Shown: piece by piece, positions 1-10,100 of the stretch | Position numbering within the stretch: the first letter of the stretch is position 1 | Layout of the letters: every line of letters begins with the position of its first letter | Source of the DNA: Aristolochia californica | Taxonomy: Eukaryota; Streptophyta; Magnoliopsida; Piperales; Aristolochiaceae | DNA length: 64,000 bases | Direction: 5' to 3' | Assembly (NCBI GenBank): GCA_029961685.1 | Contig: JARWKL010000011.1 | Location: 64,501-128,500, forward strand | Notes under the pieces: model-generated | What the model was told of the DNA's origin: nothing | What the model saw: only the letters and a program-made list of their open reading frames with translations | Databases searched by the model: none | Position numbers and translations under genes: made by a program

Positions 1-569
1 AGTGGGACTGTAGATTCCGACAAGTTACCAGGTGTTGCCTGAACACTTGTTTCACAGCTTGAAGCCGAGAGAGTAATTACCCCGGAAGCTCTCCATCACC
101 TCTATAGTGCCAGTGTTCCAAATAAGGAGGATACATCCCACCGAGCTCATGATGTCAACAGTAATCTAGTTGGGTTCCTTCAGAGGCCAACTGTCTCGAA
201 CCAAACTAAGGGGGAGAGAAGCGACCTTAGTCTCTTGAAGCACAACAATGTTGGACTTGGTAGAGGCAAGGAGGCTCTGAATAGATGCATGGCGCCACAA
301 TGATCCAATTTTATGAACGTTCCACGAGAGTACAATCATTGATCATTTCTTTGTTTCTTTGACTTCTCAGAGGGATGGTTATGCTCAAGAAGACGCCCTG
401 AGAAAACAACGCCCATCACTTTAGCTAATTCCATCATCTGCGCCCAAGTTTTTGGGTCAAACTTGTGTTGTTCGGATTGTAATGCCTCCAGAAAGCGTTG
501 TGATTGTTCACTTTGTTCTGGAAATACAAATAGATCCGTTGTTGGCTCATAGGGGAAGCAAGTTTGAGC
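1..569 (-). mobile_element. LINE (L1-type), end of ORF1 and start of ORF2 endonuclease; left part of a split copy
   Basis: On the - strand ORF1 ends with AQMMELAKVMGVVFSGRL and stops at TGA (338-336). ORF2 starts at ATG (339-337) with MIVLSWNVHKIGS and VLQETK, the N-terminus of an L1-type apurinic endonuclease. Stop and start overlap as ATGA. The copy runs off the left edge of the window. The right side is cut by the LTR element at 575-4849 and resumes at 4855. Several stops and frameshifts show it is dead. Confidence 0.85.
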
Positions 570-574
570 ACTTG
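570..574. repeat. Target-site duplication of the gypsy element, left copy (ACTTG)
   Basis: Five bases directly before the 5' LTR, identical to 4850-4854 directly after the 3' LTR. Five base pairs is the usual duplication length for gypsy elements. Confidence 0.92.
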
Positions 575-841
575 TGAGACGGAGGAAGAGGCCATGGTGT
601 AGCCAGACACCAAGGCCGAAGACTGTGCAAGTCTAGTGCACAGCAATAGCGGTGGCGGTCAAGACCAAGTTCAATGGCACGGCCCAGAGGGGCGCACACA
701 TATGGCCAACCCGGAACCAGCTGCAAAGGAAGAAGACATACTTGCGCTTGCCAAACGGATGGCCAAGCAGCAAGGCGCGCAACAACCCCGACAGCTGGCC
801 GAGACACAAGGCAGCACGCCAACAGGCACGCAGAGGCGGGT

Positions 842-1005
842 CAAAATGGGGTTGCGCGCGCCAGCAGAGTCCTGGCGAGGCGAAAGGGGGTTGCGCACGC
901 CAACAGAGTCCTGGCGGGGCGAAATGGGGTTGCGCGCCCCAACAGAGTCCTGGCGGGGCGAAATGGGGTTGCGTGCGCTAACAGACTGTCCTGGCGGGGC
1001 GAAAT
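842..1005 (+). repeat. 39-bp minisatellite inside the 5' LTR (about 4 units)
   Basis: GC-rich unit containing GAGTCCTGGCGGGGCGAAAT, repeated about four times with small changes. Confidence 0.88.
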
Positions 1006-1145
1006 TGGGTTTCCAGGAGTCCGGCGCCAGCAAGACTCCAAGCGCTCGCGCGACCAGGGCGCCTCTGATGCCAGAATTCGAATTTTTCGGATCTGGAGGA
1101 TTTCTTGGCGTTTTTAGAGATTTCTAAAGCCCAAAGGGGAGAGGC

Positions 1146-1154
1146 TATAAATAG
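1146..1154 (+). promoter_or_regulatory. TATA box of the 5' LTR
   Basis: TATAAATAG in the U3 region, followed about 30 bp downstream by a likely transcription start. The same sequence is at 4522-4530 in the 3' LTR. Confidence 0.7.
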
Positions 1155-1476
1155 AGGGGCCTCTCCCATTGTAAAGGAGTCGAAAAATCTTTAGCCTTCT
1201 TTACTCTTTTAGTGTATAGAGAGAGTTTTTAGCCTTGGCCTTTAAGAGTGTTTGGCCACCCTTTGTAATCTTGTATTTTCAATACAAAGTAGGCTTTTCT
1301 CTTCTATATCTTGGTCTTTTCGTTGTCCCTTTTGGCTTGCAACTTCTTGTGTGAAGTATTGGTGGGAAGATCCGAGGTTTAAGGAGGCTGACTAGTTCTT
1401 GGGAAGAGCTAGGCTGCACGAGGTAGATATTCCGCTTGGCTAGACGGACTTAGCCTAAATCTAACCACGTGACAAT

Positions 1477-1488
1477 TGGTATCAGAGC
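1477..1488 (+). promoter_or_regulatory. Primer-binding site (initiator Met tRNA)
   Basis: TGGTATCAGAGC, two bases after the 5' LTR. Complementary to the 3' end of plant initiator Met tRNA, as in most plant LTR elements. Confidence 0.92.
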
Positions 1489-1740
1489 TTGTTAGCTTGA
1501 AAAATCAGCTTTCAAGACTGGAGGAGTTCGTACGTGACATTGCGCATGGCCTACACCCTGTCCCTAACTTGTCCCAAAGGTTTTTGGACATCGTATATAG
1601 TGCCATGGCAGTGATGCGAATTGAAATCCAGAGAGTGGACGGAGATGTTAAGACCATCGAAAAAGGAGTGGGGGCAAGACTCACCCTATGCGAGAGAGCC
1701 CTTGCGAATGGAGAAGGTTCGCAAGGAGGTGCCTAGACCG

Positions 1741-2275
1741 GTTCTGCTGGGAGAGACAGCAGAGAGGCGCCCGATCCGGTGCTGCTTTCCAGGAACTCCT
1801 GGGAAAGGCAGCAAGAAGGTGCCAGTTCCAGTGCTGCTAGGAGAGACAGCAGAAAGGCGCCAGATCCAATGCTGTTTTCCAGAAATTGCTGGGATAGGCA
1901 GCAAGGAGGCGCCAGTTTTTGTTCTGTTGGGAGAGACAGAAGAGAGGCGCCCGATCCAGTGCTGTTTTCCAGAAATTGCTGGGATAGGCAGCAGGGAGGT
2001 GCCAGTTCCAGTGCTGTTGGGAGAGACAACAGCAAGGCGCCAAATCTGGTGCTGATTTCCAGAAACTGCTGGGAAAGGCAGCAAGGAGGTGCCAGTTCCT
2101 GTACGGCTGGGAGAGACAGCAGCAAGGTGCCAGATCCGGTGCTGCTTTCCTGGAACTGCTGGGAGAGGCAGCATGGAGATGCCAGATCCGGTGCTGCTGG
2201 GAGAGACAGCAGAAAGGCGCCATATCCAGTGTTGCGTTCCAGAAACTGCTGGCAGAAGCAGCAAGCCAACCATGA
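1741..2275 (+). repeat. 90-bp tandem repeat, 6 units, inside the gypsy element
   Basis: Units start at 1741, 1831, 1921, 2011, 2101 and 2191, each exactly 90 bp (the last slightly shortened), with core GGGAGAGACAGCAG. The length is a multiple of three, so long frames cross it on both strands. It sits where gag/pol should be. Coding meaning is doubtful. Confidence 0.9.
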
Positions 2276-3808
2276 GTGGGTGGCGTATGGTGATGGCGCG
2301 CAGACGAGGACATCTGCATTATGGCGGTGGGAGTATGAGACGAGAACATTCTGGCTCGACAACGGATACTTCCATGCTAGCAAGCTCAGCCCAAAGCAAG
2401 CTCGGTGGCAAGTTTTCTTGGCCGAGTTTGACTTTGAGATGAGGTACAAATTGGGGAAAGCCTATGCTGTTGCAATTGCCTTAAGCAGAAAAACGGATTC
2501 TGCTATGCCTTTTGATGGAGAAAAGGGCACAAGGGTATTGGCACATATACAGCACGCATCACCAGATTGCATTGCCGGAACACGCTCAGAAACGGAATTC
2601 GTGCGTGCAGCAGAGGCAAAGGTGCGTGTGGCGCTATGCGAACAACGCTGAGTAACCTCGAGGTGTGAGGCAGCAAGCGGCAGACCCTTCACGCACATCA
2701 CGCGCGATGCGGTAGCGGCTGCGCGAGACGGATATACGTGCAGCACATGCGTCGGCACTTGCTTCACGCGCACCATGCGCAGTATGGTAGTAGCAGAACC
2801 TGATGTGGTGCACGACGCACACATAGACGCAGGATACATGCGCTTTGTACAAGGCGTGCCTGCGCATATGCAGGACCATCTTGTCGCAGAAACGGAAAAT
2901 GCGACTTGGCGATTACGAGTCTTAGCAGCAATTACACATGTTAATGCTTCGTTGCTAGACCGGATTCACACTAGACTTCACCAAGACGCCCAGACCTTCA
3001 ACATTGTGCAAGCTGCAACTTTGGGTGAGAGGAGAAGACTATGGCTTGACGACGGATTGCTCAAGACCAAAGGTAATCGACTTTGCGTGCCTAAGTACGA
3101 TTACCTACGGCATGACCGCTTGAGGGAATGCCATGCTTCCTTGTGGGGAGGACATCCAGGCCAAAGACGGATGTTGGTCTTGCTCTCTGGCTAGTACTAT
3201 TGGCTAGACATGGAGAGCGATATGGAGGAGTTTGTGTACACATGTTTTATCTATCAACAAGATATGATGAAACAAAAAAAATTCGGAGGCTTGTTACTGC
3301 CTTTGCCCATTCCAAAACGGCCGTGGAGTCTATTTCAGTGGACTTCCTTTCTGATTTGCGCAAGAAAGACGGGCTTGGGTTTATCATGGTAGTGGTGGAC
3401 CAGGTTACGAAGCACGGAACATTCGTAACAGTGCCAAGTGATTGTACAACAAAGGAGGCTGCTCGAGCATTCAGGGCACAAGTGGTAAAGAATTGGGGCG
3501 TGCCCACAACGATCATCAATGATCGTAACCCCAGATTCACAAGAAAATTCTGGACCGAGTTATCTAAACTATTGGGAATTACTGAAAGTTTTTCCACTAG
3601 TTTTCATCCTCATACTGACGGCCAAATGGAGCTTATAAAGACCGAGAGGAGCGCCAAAGGGGCAAGCCCCGGAGGACGCAATACTTGGCAAAGCGGCGGG
3701 GTCAACCGAAAAGTTAGGCAACATGGCAAGACACTGCCGAGTGGTAGCAATCCGAGAAGGAGGTGGCCCACTATCGCCAAGGGTTGCAGAAGAGGGCGTC
3801 TGCCTTAT

Positions 3809-3821
3809 GGCGGTGGGAGTA
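3809..3821 (+). promoter_or_regulatory. Polypurine-tract-like site before the 3' LTR
   Basis: GGCGGTGGGAGTA directly abuts the 3' LTR start. It is purine-rich but not perfect. The same block also occurs at 2323-2335 inside the element. Confidence 0.6.
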
Positions 3822-4091
3822 TGAGACGGGGGAAGAAAGCCATGGTGTAGCAAGACACCAAGGCCGAAGACTGTGCAAGTCCAGTGCACAACAATAGCAG
3901 TGGCGGTCAAGGCCAAGTGCAATGGCACGGCCCAGAGGGGCGCATGCATATGACCAGCCTGGAACTAGCTGCAAAGGAAGAAGACATACTTGCGCTTGCC
4001 AAATGGATGGCCAAGCAGCAAGGCGCGCAACAACCCTGGCAGCTGGCCGAGACACCAGGCAGCATGCCAACAGGCACGCAGAGGGGGGTCA

Positions 4092-4408
4092 AAATGGGGT
4101 TGCGCGCGACCAGGAGTCCTGGCTGGGCGAAATGGGGTTGCGCGCGCCAATAGAGTCCTGGCGGGGCGAAATGGGGTTGCGCGCGCCAATAGAGTCCTGG
4201 CGGGGCGAAATGGGGTTGCGCGTGCCAACAGAGTCCTGGCGGGGCAAAATGGCGTTGCACGCGCCAACAGAGTCCTGGCGGGGCGAAATGCGGTTTTCAG
4301 GAGTCCGGCGCCAGCAGGACTCCAGGGGCGCGCGCGCCAACGGTCCAGGCGGGGCGAAATGGGGTTGCGCGCGCCAATAGACAGTCCTGGCGGGGCAAAA
4401 TGGGGTTT
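4092..4408 (+). repeat. 39-bp minisatellite inside the 3' LTR (about 7 units)
   Basis: Same unit as in the 5' LTR, about seven copies, one of them in a longer composite unit. Copy number differs between the two LTRs of one element. Confidence 0.88.
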
Positions 4409-4521
4409 CCAGGAGTCCCGCGCCCGCGCGACCAAAGTGCCTCTAACACCAGAATTTGAATTTTTCGGATCTGGCGGATTTCTTGGCGTTTTTAGTGATT
4501 TCTAAAGCCCAAAGGAGAGGC

Positions 4522-4530
4522 TATAAATAG
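4522..4530 (+). promoter_or_regulatory. TATA box of the 3' LTR
   Basis: TATAAATAG at the position equivalent to the 5' LTR box. It points rightward, the same direction as MOR1, so an active LTR could in principle read into the gene (inference). Confidence 0.65.
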
Positions 4531-4849
4531 AGGGGCCTCTCCCATTGTAAAGGAGTCGAAAAATCCGTAGCCTTCTTTACTCTTTTAGTGTACAGAGAGA
4601 GTTTTTAACCTTGGTCTTCAAGAGTGTTTGGCCACCCTTTGTAATCTTGTATTCTCAATACCAAGTAGGTTTTCTCTTCTATATCTTGGTCTTTTCGTTG
4701 TCCCTTTTGGCTTGCAACTTCTTGTTTGGAGTATCGGTGGGAAGATCCGAGGCTCAAGGAGGCTGACTAGTTCTTGGGAAGAGCTAGGCCGCACGGGGTA
4801 GATATTCCGCTTGGCTAGACGGGCTTAGCCTAAATCTAACCGCGTGACA

Positions 4850-4854
4850 ACTTG
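4850..4854. repeat. Target-site duplication of the gypsy element, right copy (ACTTG)
   Basis: Matches 570-574 exactly. Joining across it restores the interrupted - strand LINE. Confidence 0.92.
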
Positions 4855-6037
4855 GCTCCCCTGAAGCAACTGCCAAGGTTGGGCTTTGTTCCGGTGTTGG
4901 TTGGTGGTTAGGGGGGAGGGGAGTATTTTGAAGGCGGCCTTGAGGAATTTGCTCGCTGGTCCCAGAGAAGGATTCAACGTTCGATTGATAGGTTGGGGGG
5001 GGGGGGGGTTCCCATGCTCGTGAGGGTGTAGGCACTGGGGCGTTCAAAATTAATGAAGGTGAACGCGCATTCGTGGGACATGCGGAGGGCTCCAGAGGGG
5101 AGGACAATAATGGTGTGGTTATTTCCAAAGTAAAGGTGGGATGGGTGTCGGTTGGGGAATGATAGGGGTCTGCTGGAAGTTTGAAGGGTTAATTTCGGGG
5201 GGAGGTTTGGAGTGGTGAGGAGACTTTTATTGCATGTGGTGTGGGGGATAAAAAGGCGAGCGTGGCAGGCTAGGGGACAAGCATGTTGAGGGGCTACTGG
5301 GGCAACATCACTGGTCGTGCCAGGGTTGCATGTGGAGGGCCGGGTTTTTTTGGAGAGGAGTGGAATTAGATGTGATGTCCTCAGAGAGCTGGCAGTCTGG
5401 AGCAGGGCATCTCGAGATGACTCGTTAGAAGTATGATTCGCCCCGTGTCGGAAATCCGTCAAGGTACTAAAGGTGATTCAGACCCAGAATCGGGCGTTGT
5501 CAACAATGATGCACCTGATGTGCTGTCCTTCGCAAGAGCGAAGGGGGTTGACGAGGATATAGGCCTCATCCAGTCGGTGCCAGTGCTTAGTGAGGGGGTC
5601 TAATACACTGATTGACCCGAATTCGGCGATGATGATCGAGAAGAAGACCGTTGATTGCCATAATTCCACCGTTAAGCCAATGATGGTTGTCGCCCATTGT
5701 CCAAACTGGCTGGAAGGTGTCGAAGGAAGTCACTCTGAGATCCCAACGACTCCAGAGGGGTGGTGAGGCGGGAGGACGAGGGCTGCCGCCGTGTTCGGCT
5801 GGGTGCAGAAGTGAACGAGCGAAGTTTGGGAGCTCAGGTAAGACATTCTGGGGGTATATGGGAGACTTTAATTCAATGCCTAGTTGTTGGAGGATGGTGA
5901 ATTTTTCAATTTCGAAACTAGTACTGATGACGATTAGGTGCGCCAGCACAAGATGCCTGTTGTGAAGGAGATTTGAAGGTAGGCGGATGATTTTTGGGTG
6001 TTCAGCGGGAGGGACAGTAGGCTTTGACTCAGGGCAG

Positions 6038-6039
<2 letters not shown>

Positions 6040-6071
<32 letters not shown>
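6040..6071 (+). repeat. Poly(G) run of 32
   Basis: 32 consecutive G on the + strand in the proline-rich part of the - strand LINE ORF1. Such a run may be miscounted by sequencing. Confidence 0.9.
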
Positions 6072-6073
<2 letters not shown>

Positions 6074-6293
6074 GTTTGATGTGGAGCTCGGGGATGAGAG
6101 GGGGGAAGGATGGTGGGGGGCGTCATGACAGATGCGGCTTGCTCGTTGGAGCCGGGGATAGAGAGACGTTGTGTTAGGCCTCCGCCAGCTCGCTCCATCC
6201 GAATCTGCTATTCATAGCTTTGGGATGAAGAGGTGGGCCAGAATACATCTATCCTACGGCTAGGTAATCCGGCATTCTTGGCGACCACAAAAT

Positions 6294-6357
6294 GTGGTCA
6301 CTGTGAAGAAAAAGACAAAGTTACCGTGGTCACCGTGAAGAAAAAGACAAAGTTACC
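6294..6357 (+). repeat. 32-bp tandem duplication
   Basis: Two units, 6294-6325 and 6326-6357, starting GTGGTCAC and ending AAAGTTACC, differing at one base. Confidence 0.88.
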
Positions 6358-6890
6358 CGACCAAAGCTTGCAAGAATCATCCTTCTCAGCATTGGTAATG
6401 CGCACAAACTAGTGAACGAAGGCCGAGATGGCCACTAGCAGCACGCCGATGAAGGACAACTTAGATCCGTTTGCGGAGCTGATACAGACGACCGGGCCAT
6501 AGATGTAGTTGACTTGCGCGACAATCATCGTGTTTTTTCCATAGGAGAAGTAGAAAAAAGTTGTTGTCGCCTTTGCGGAAACAATGTTCCAAATAGAGTT
6601 GTTTTCTTCCGTCGGGGACTTCTGGTGCTCGCCGGCGGGGATGTCGGATGTTTTCGATCTTCGGCCAGAGTTCTGGTCGATGTTGGAAGTGATGACCTTC
6701 CTGTTTTTGGTAGTCGCTCAGTGCATGGTCTCGGAGCGATGGCGGTCAGTGTCGCAGTTGCCGATGGCGGGGTTTCCGTTGATGCGGCGGCTGGTAGGGT
6801 GGTGTTGGCCGCTGAGCTTGTGCTTGGTGGGGCCACTGGGTCGCGCTTAGTCTCTCGCAGTCGCGCTTGGGCACGCTAACCATCTTCGAT

Positions 6891-7088
6891 TGGAACTATG
6901 CATAATCCATTGATGGTTTATTAGAAAACCATTGAGAGACTCTGCTTTTGTACCCTACATAATTATTCGGTTGCTAAGTTATTTTGATATTAGAAAAGAA
7001 TAATCATAAGACTGGTATAGAATGGTATTATGTATAATACATGTAGGGACATGATCTAATGAATTTAGCTGTTTGATGTTTTTGTTAG
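6891..7088 (+). other. MOR1 intron, host-like sequence
   Basis: AT-rich intron between the LINE and exon 1. No element recognised. Confidence 0.5.
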
Positions 7089-7171
7089 ATCTGAGCAAGA
7101 TAAAGAGCCAGAGCAAGAAGCTGTTTCTGAAGTTGTAGGATCTGTTCCTTCTGATGAAGCTGGAGTTGATG
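7089..7171 (+). CDS. MOR1: MOR1 window exon 1 (TOG1-TOG2 linker)
   Basis: 83 nt. It starts with the last base of a codon and ends after the first base of one. It encodes the acidic linker SEQDKEPEQEAVSEVV. Acceptor TTGTTAG, donor GTAAGG. The preceding intron is at least 7.1 kb and full of transposons. Confidence 0.93.
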
Positions 7172-10100
7172 GTAAGGAGTACACCTTCTCTATAGCCTGG
7201 GTTTGCTTAATATGGTTGATAGGGATATTTGGTGCCAGTCATTGTAGGCTTTTTATTAGTTTTTTATGAACCAACTTCTTGACTCTGAAAGGAATCTTGC
7301 TTGTCAGTTTCCCAGGAAATAGATGAGTATGAACTTGTTGATCCTGTTGATATTTTGACTCCTCTTGATAAGTCAGGCTTTTGGGATGGGGTGGTCAGTG
7401 CTTTGTCTTTAACTTTAACAAGTTACTATTTACAGTTAATTGCTGCGCATTGTCTGCTAATGGAAATGTTTATGCTGAGTTTGTTGTGTTGTATTTGTTT
7501 AATAGAAAGCTGCCAAATGGTCTGAAAGGAGAGATGCAGTTGCAGAGCTTACTAAACTTGCTTCAACCAAAAGAATTGCTCCTGGGGATTTCACAGAAAC
7601 TTGTCGAGCTCTCAAAAAGGTGTGTCCAAATGTGCCATTAAACGTGCAACATGTTCTTTCATTACGAGGGTAGTCTATTTCCGTCAGTATTGTTCTTTTG
7701 TTTTGATTGTCTAACTTAAATTTATATTTATATTGTTAGACTATATGCTAGGAGTTCTGCGGATAATTTAACAAGAAATGGGGTTTCTAGGCAATTGCTT
7801 GTTGTGGGCAATATGTTGCCGTTGAATAATCTGCCTCTGTTATTATAAGACATATTTTTTTATATATGTATTTTTGAGAATAAAATGAGAAATTCATTGC
7901 AAGAGATAGGAAGAATGAATACAAGTTACAAACAGGCAAATGTCTTAAAGGCCATTAAAAAGAAGGCTGCAATCAAGAAGTCCATTGAAATTATGAAAAA
8001 TGAACCTGAAGCCTGTAAAAAAGCACAAAAAGTAAAAATATTATCCCATATCAATAGATAAGTAGAACTCTTGACTCCTTCCCTCCCTGGTGTCACTGGC
8101 AGCGTTTCCTTGATGTCATGGATATTGTATCCTCTATTACATGTACTTGGTCTCATGTACTTAGAACTCCAATACAACTGTTAACTCTCTTGCTAAATTG
8201 GGTCCCTCCCTTCAATCTCTTATTGTTAGGGAGGCCTCCCTTGATGTATTTTCTTGCTTTCCTCTGAAATAAAATCATAATCGTTTAAAAAAAAAAAAGT
8301 AGAACTCTGCATAAGGCCAGAAAGGGAAACACCCATCCTAGGAAGAACTTTTGCCAATCCATTAGTGTTTCTCACATTATGAAACTACTGCTTTTTATCA
8401 CATAAATCTAACACTCCATCATACAAACTCCAAATTCGCCAAGGTGGCTTGAGTCCAAAAGAAAACCATCCAACTACCAATGCTGAATCATTCTCAACCA
8501 AAAAGAGGGTTGATAAAATGCTATCTATAAGTTCTTCCATTTGGGGACCAGTGGTCCACTTTTCTAAATATAATATCATTCTCGGCTTTTCCAAGAATTA
8601 TGTTGGAGGAATTATGGATCGGTTTTCATCTTTTTTTTTTTTTCTGATGAAAAAGAGAATTATATTAAAGAGAGTGGGGAAACAAAAGATTTAACGGGGT
8701 TCACTCTCAACAAGGGGAGCTTGAAAGGAGGCACCCTGTTTAGCTAAAGAGTCAGCCAACGAGGTACATGAGTTCATATACAAATGAGACAATGCCCATA
8801 ATCTGATGATAAGTCGGCCAATGCCTCCAAGGTGGAGGAACACCATCTGATCACTATCTAGGAGTCACCTTCAATAAGTAGGGGTCCACTGAGGTGGACA
8901 GTGAAAAGAATGAGGCCCTAGAGGAGCGCAAAGAGCTCAGCTTTAGTGGAGTCAGCAATGGCTAAAGGTCCCACATAGGATATGAGAGTAACCTCACAGG
9001 CAGCCACGGCTGCCATCAAAGTAGAGTTTAATTGTACCCGGAGGGAGGGGGGGTGCGGGAAGGGGCAAATAGGTTGGCCAGGAGGTGCCGATTGCTATGG
9101 AGGGAATTGCCCATAAAACAAGCGAATTCCTTCTTGGTGTGGAGCCAGGTGGAGATCTGTCCAATGAGGGTGTAGCAGAGCTCATCAACAATTTTGGATT
9201 TGTGGGTTTAGGGGATGTGGGCAAGGCAGGCTTGAATAAGCAACTTCCCCAGCTTGGGAAGCCAAGCGCCAAGGATGGATTGACCAGCCGCAATAAGATT
9301 ATTTGGAAAGCGGAACTTGAGGTTGACTTTGTCAAGATGGTACATCAAACAGTCCTAGCATAGCAGTAGTGTAGGAGAAGGTGCAGGATTGTTTCATCAT
9401 CAGAGTTGCAGAATGAGCATTGCTGGGTGACGTTATTGTTCTCCCTTCTTCTCAGAACATTAGCTGTTAGGATGCTGTTATAGATGGCACACCAGAAGAA
9501 GAACTTGATTTTCGGTGGAGCTGAGAGGGACCAGGCCATAGCAGACTCATGGGGAGCAAGGTTCTCGGACCAGCCACCAATCATGCAATTGGTTGAGGAA
9601 ACAGAGAATACTCCACTACTTTTAATGTGCCATAGGATTCTATCCATGGAGTGGTCTCTACTTCTGACTTGCTGAAGGAGTTGTTGCTGATTGCTGGACC
9701 TCTCCGGGATGTTGGAATCTCTTTTTTTCAACTGGGCCTTTCAGATTCAGAAGCTATTATTGCGTCTCGGCTCTTATCAAACTTGCAGGAAATAGACATT
9801 AGACCCACTACTTCGGATAAACTCATGTGGGTGCTTGACATCGGTTTTTGTTTCTCTATCTCATCTGCCTACCGGCTCATCACTAATAGACTCGAGTCAC
9901 AACCTCCCCACATCAGCTCTATTGCCTAGAAGACGTTGGTCCCCCCAAAGATTAAATTCTTCCTCTGGAGTGCTCTTCATGGTAAGATCCTCACGACAGA
10001 CAATCTTAGAAGGAGAGGCAATACCGCCCCTTGTAGGCTTTGCCCACTATGCTCCCATGATGATGAAACGGTCCAGCATTTGCTGCTCCATTGCTAGTTC

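Larger units (their letters stand above)
575..1474 (+). repeat. 5' LTR of gypsy element
   Basis: 900 bp, starts TGAGACGG and ends CGTGACA. Aligns with 3822-4849. Over about 410 bases downstream of the internal minisatellite I count about 20 substitutions by eye (about 5%), so the insertion is not very recent. Contains four 39-bp minisatellite units and a TATA box. Confidence 0.9.
575..4849 (+). mobile_element. Ty3/gypsy LTR retrotransposon, internally deleted, with TSD
   Basis: 4.3-kb element bounded by two LTRs (575-1474 and 3822-4849), each TG...CA, with a perfect 5-bp duplication ACTTG at 570-574 and 4850-4854. A primer-binding site for initiator Met tRNA follows the 5' LTR. The internal part is only 2.3 kb. 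It holds an array of 90-bp repeats, then the end of an RNase H domain (QARWQVFLAEFDFEMRYKLG), an integrase zinc-binding region (RRLWLDDGLLKTKGNRLCVP) and an integrase core (FIMVVVDQVTKHGTF, then WGVPTTIINDRNPRFTRKFW) in shifted frames. Gag, protease and reverse transcriptase are missing. It is not autonomous. Confidence 0.93.
3822..4849 (+). repeat. 3' LTR of gypsy element
   Basis: 1,028 bp, starts TGAGACGG and ends CGTGACA. Longer than the 5' LTR mainly because it has about seven 39-bp minisatellite units instead of four. Confidence 0.9.
4855..6890 (-). mobile_element. LINE (L1-type), ORF1 and 5' region; right part of the split copy
   Basis: Continuation of the LINE at 1-569 beyond the LTR element. 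The - strand frames are Pro/Ser/Thr-rich and contain DPLTKHWHRLDEAYILVNPL (about 5610-5550), a typical plant LINE ORF1 segment. Stops and frameshifts break it. A 32-base G run (C on the coding strand) lies inside. The 5' limit near 6890 is approximate, set where - strand coding character fades. Confidence 0.72.

Noticed and set aside
842..1005. CRISPR-like repeats in the LTR
   Set aside because: A head-to-tail 39-bp minisatellite with no spacers.
636..1127. Overlapping frames of 100-160 codons in the LTR
   Set aside because: They arise from a GC-rich 39-bp repeat (13 codons), open in several frames at once; no protein family matches.
1741..2275. CRISPR array
   Set aside because: Whole 90-bp units repeat without unique spacers, and this is a plant nuclear sequence.
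1779..2651. 290-codon + strand open frame as a host gene
   Set aside because: It is a 90-bp repeat array joined to decayed gypsy RNase H, inside LTR boundaries. No host homology.
5587..6198. 203-codon - strand proline-rich protein gene
   Set aside because: It runs through a G32 tract and matches plant LINE ORF1 context between ORF1 and ORF2 parts of the same element.
9345..9731. 128-codon - strand frame as a small zinc-finger host protein
   Set aside because: The Cys/His pattern is the RT-associated zinc-binding domain of LINE ORF2, and RNase H and a tail follow.
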